Below are positions 5,855-7,397 of a DNA stretch of 7,397 bases, piece by piece; position 1 is the first letter of the stretch; every line of letters starts with the position of its first letter. The DNA is from Candidatus Zixiibacteriota bacterium (lineage in GTDB: Bacteria > Zixibacteria > MSB-5A5 > WJJR01), in the NCBI GenBank assembly GCA_014729565.1, contig WJJR01000229.1, positions 1 through 7,397 on the forward strand, written 5' to 3'. The translations under genes were made by a program, and so were the position numbers. The notes under the pieces were generated by a model. It had not been told where the DNA came from, ran no database searches, and saw only the letters and a list, made by a program, of their open reading frames with translations.

Positions 5855-6054
5855 GATTGCGGCGACCTGCCTGCCGCGTCACGACGCAACGATCCGGCGA
5901 TCAACGACAGGCCAACGACCACCAGAATGAGCGGCCAGCTCTCTCCGATGTCGACGATGTCAAAGCTGTTCAACAGAAAGATGATCCCCAGCCCAAACAA
6001 GATCAATCCCGTGACCATTTCATTGCGGTGCTTTTTGGCTTCCTCTGTGCCCAT
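5851..6054 (-). CDS. LiaI/DUF5668-like mini membrane protein
   Basis: 67 residues from ATG 6054, first gene of the operon. The frame extends to a GTG at 6102, but that start has no ribosome-binding site; ATG 6054 has GAGGG 11 bases upstream and gives the length usual for such proteins. A short charged N-terminus (MGTEEAKKHRNE) leads into a hydrophobic segment (about 13-30, VTGLILFGLGIIFLLNSF), then a short loop DIVDIGESW and a second segment (39-54, SWPLILVVVGLSLIAG) with a polar tail. The G-L-I-L-F-G-L-G-I-I-F-L-L-N pattern followed by W-P-L-I-L is characteristic of LiaI-LiaF-like transmembrane domains (DUF5668), found in envelope-stress systems and as small orphan membrane proteins. Its four-base overlap with the protease gene suggests a physical or regulatory partnership. 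It could anchor or modulate the protease. Function is unproven. Confidence 0.7.
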   Translation of the reverse strand: MGTEEAKKHRNEMVTGLILFGLGIIFLLNSFDIVDIGESWPLILVVVGLSLIAGSLRRDAAGRSPQS

Positions 6055-6083
6055 AATCGCCGCTGCCCTCGGTTCCTGGTCGA

Positions 6084-6128
6084 GATACCCTTCGCGTATC
6101 ACAGATTCGCTGTCTGCTCATCTGATAC
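6084..6128 (-). promoter_or_regulatory. Alternative-pairing leader structure before the operon
   Basis: GTATCACAGAT (6096-6106) pairs with ATCTGATAC (6120-6128): nine base pairs with a two-base bulge and a 13-base loop. The same GTATC (6096-6100) can instead pair with GATAC at 6084-6088 across a seven-base loop. The two hairpins exclude each other. The element sits 30 to 74 bases upstream of the first operon start, inside the expected leader of the leftward transcript. It could be a simple attenuator or translation switch, or a regulator's DNA site. No ligand-binding riboswitch core is recognisable. Confidence 0.35.
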
Positions 6129-6176
6129 AACGTCTTTGTGCCGCGTTGCAACATGCGGCCGATCTCTCATCGCATC

Positions 6177-6204
6177 AGTATGTTAAATCTGGCTGAGAAT
6201 TCAA
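6177..6204 (-). promoter_or_regulatory. Candidate promoter for the five-gene operon
   Basis: On the minus strand TTGAAT (6204-6199) and CATACT (6182-6177) are 16 bases apart; each matches four of six sigma-70 consensus bases. Transcription would begin near 6170, leaving a leader of about 115 bases before ATG 6054 that contains the GATAC/GTATC structure. It is the best-spaced pair I could find on this strand, but a different sigma factor or a weaker site is possible. Confidence 0.3.
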
Positions 6205-6233
6205 CGTTTACTGTTGGCCGTAATGCTTTTCTC

Positions 6234-6263
6234 TTGACAGTTGCTACTCCTTTGTCCTTTTAC
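6234..6263 (+). promoter_or_regulatory. Candidate promoter for the GAF-domain gene
   Basis: A perfect TTGACA -35 lies at 6234-6239. The best -10 at suitable distance is TTTTAC (6258-6263), 18 bases downstream and only a half match, so the promoter may need an activator. Its distance from the start codon (6332) leaves a leader of about 60 bases that ends in AAGGAG at 6315-6320. It is divergent from the operon promoter, with about 30 bases between the two -35 elements. Confidence 0.4.
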
Positions 6264-6331
6264 CACTTGTGTAGTTTGGGGCAGGCGAACTTCGTTACCC
6301 GCCGTCGAAAACAAAAGGAGAGAATACTGCA

Positions 6332-7397
6332 ATGGACTGGAGCTTGTTGTATCTACTGCCGCTGGTTGTCGCGATTATCCTCACGGTTGTGGCATTTCGC
6401 GCCCATGAACGTTACTGGAGCCTTGGATTTCTGGGTTGGCGTCGGGTCTATCTCGGGCTGGGCGCATACATGGCGGCTGGCATCATTTCCGGTATTCTCT
6501 ATTGGGTGACCGTCGCCACGCCGGCATCGGGAGCGATCCCCTGGTTGCAGGGTGGTCTTGTCCTGTTAAGCGCGATCGGTATCATTCTCATTCTCCACGG
6601 CTCCATCGAACGTCTCCGGGAGTTGTCGGCCGAACATGCCCATCTCGAAGACGTTCGCGCGGGTTTCGACCTGTTCGATACGCTGCGCGAGGTAATCGGC
6701 CAGCCGTATGCCTTCCTCGAAGTTCTCGACTACGCCCTCAAAGAGATGGTCCGGGCCGCGGGAGTTGATAGTGGCGGCCTCTGGTTGTACAACCAGAGCA
6801 AATCGGAGTGGATTCTCACCGGGTGGGCGAATCTCTCGGAGAAATTGCGGCAGCAGACCGAATCGGTGAAGGGCTCGGGCAGCGGTTTTGATCGCCTGGC
6901 CAGTGCCCACAAAGCACGCCTCTTCGTCGGCGCCGACAAACTGCGCGCGTCGTTCCCGGAATGGGAGGCGGAAGGGTTCCAGTCGATTCTCGGATTGCCC
7001 TTGGTCAGTGGTAGTGTCGGCTCGGGTGGCCGCCAGGTGCTCGGCGCGATCATTCTCGCCGACCGTTCAGCCCACCGTTTTGATGATGATCGCGCGCGCC
7101 GGCTGTATGCGGCATCCGATTATGTGGCTGCGGTCATCGCCGAGGCGCGCATTGTCCGCCAGCTCGATTCCGCCCGTTCACAGGTCGACGGCGCCTACGC
7201 CGAGCTGGAACGCGAACGCGAAGAGGCCCGCAAACAGAAACAGGCGGCCGAGCAGCATCTCCTCGAACTGAAGCAGCAGGCTGAAGAAGACAAATCCGCA
7301 CTCGAGTCGCGTCATCAAAGCCAACTGGCGAAAGCGCGCGATGAGGCAGAGGCAACACTGAAATCGACGCGTGACGAACTTGGGACCAGGCATGCCC
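6332..7397 (+). CDS. Membrane-anchored GAF-domain protein with long coiled coil, 3' end off window
   Basis: The frame is open from ATG 6332, with AAGGAG 11 bases upstream, to the right edge: 355 complete codons, C-terminus missing. Three hydrophobic segments lie at about 3-22, 39-61 and 71-89, with short loops and RAHERYW/WRR at membrane borders. A helical linker (92-122) leads to a GAF-type sensor domain at about 124-270: SGGLWLYNQ, then ILGLPLVSG and VLGAIILADRSAHRFDDDRARRLYAASDYVA, the usual GAF strand-helix ending. From about 272 to the edge the sequence is a Glu/Gln/Lys/Ala-rich coiled coil (for example ELEREREEARKQKQAAEQ). GAF domains bind small ligands such as cyclic nucleotides or haem, and such anchored forms usually relay to a kinase, diguanylate cyclase, phosphatase or CheC/HDOD-type output further along. 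None is visible here, so the output is unknown. The gene is divergent from the operon and may share its control region. Confidence 0.82.
   Translation, partial: MDWSLLYLLPLVVAIILTVVAFRAHERYWSLGFLGWRRVYLGLGAYMAAGIISGILYWVTVATPASGAIPWLQGGLVLLSAIGIILILHGSIERLRELSAEHAHLEDVRAGFDLFDTLREVIGQPYAFLEVLDYALKEMVRAAGVDSGGLWLYNQSKSEWILTGWANLSEKLRQQTESVKGSGSGFDRLASAHKARLFVGADKLRASFPEWEAEGFQSILGLPLVSGSVGSGGRQVLGAIILADRSAHRFDDDRARRLYAASDYVAAVIAEARIVRQLDSARSQVDGAYAELEREREEARKQKQAAEQHLLELKQQAEEDKSALESRHQSQLAKARDEAEATLKSTRDELGTRHA

Noticed and set aside
6055..6102. Longer start (GTG 6102) for the mini membrane protein
   Set aside because: It lacks a ribosome-binding site and adds 16 residues before the usual charged N-terminus; ATG 6054 is better supported, though not proven.
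1..7397. CRISPR array or known antiviral defence system
   Set aside because: No regularly spaced direct repeats and no Cas or other defence-core genes; the CPBP (Abi-type) protease alone is not evidence of defence.

Overview
The window looks like a stretch of chromosome from a GC-rich, probably uncultured bacterium. The gene types (NapH-like 4Fe-4S membrane protein, CPBP intramembrane protease, ATP-grasp ligase, PHP phosphoesterase, DUF7033-type polysaccharide deacetylase, membrane GAF/coiled-coil sensor) occur together in environmental lineages, but nothing here fixes the phylum. No transposase, integrase, phage gene, CRISPR array, rRNA or tRNA was found.

Layout. (1) 1-618, minus strand: the N-terminal part of a polytopic protein with an iron-sulfur motif, running off the left edge. 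(2) 619-831: a divergent control region with a perfect 9+6+9 palindrome, a second inverted repeat and tandem TGTCA boxes. (3) 832-1290, plus strand: a small two-helix membrane protein of unknown function. (4) 1291-1732: a 442-base gap between convergent genes. It is rich in inverted repeats, including a strong hairpin that is probably a terminator, a large nested stem-loop and an H-type pseudoknot candidate. (5) 6054 down to 1733, minus strand: a tight five-gene operon. In order of transcription it encodes a LiaI/DUF5668-like mini membrane protein, a CPBP (CAAX-like) protease, an ATP-grasp ligase, a PHP-domain protein and a polysaccharide-deacetylase-like protein. Junctions are a 4-base overlap, a 7-base gap, a 38-base overlap and a 13-base gap. 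(6) 6055-6331: a divergent promoter region whose operon side carries an alternative-pairing GATAC/GTATC leader structure. (7) 6332-7397, plus strand: a three-helix membrane protein with a GAF domain and long coiled coil, running off the right edge.

How the genes may work together. The operon joins an amide/peptide-bond-forming enzyme fold, a metal-dependent phosphoesterase fold, a carbohydrate-deacetylase fold and two membrane proteins. The simplest inference is synthesis or modification of a cell-surface glycan or a peptide/amino-acyl conjugate, with the protease and mini membrane protein at the membrane. No substrate can be read from the sequence. The most unusual parts of the window are this gene set and the structured non-coding segment just beyond its 3' end.
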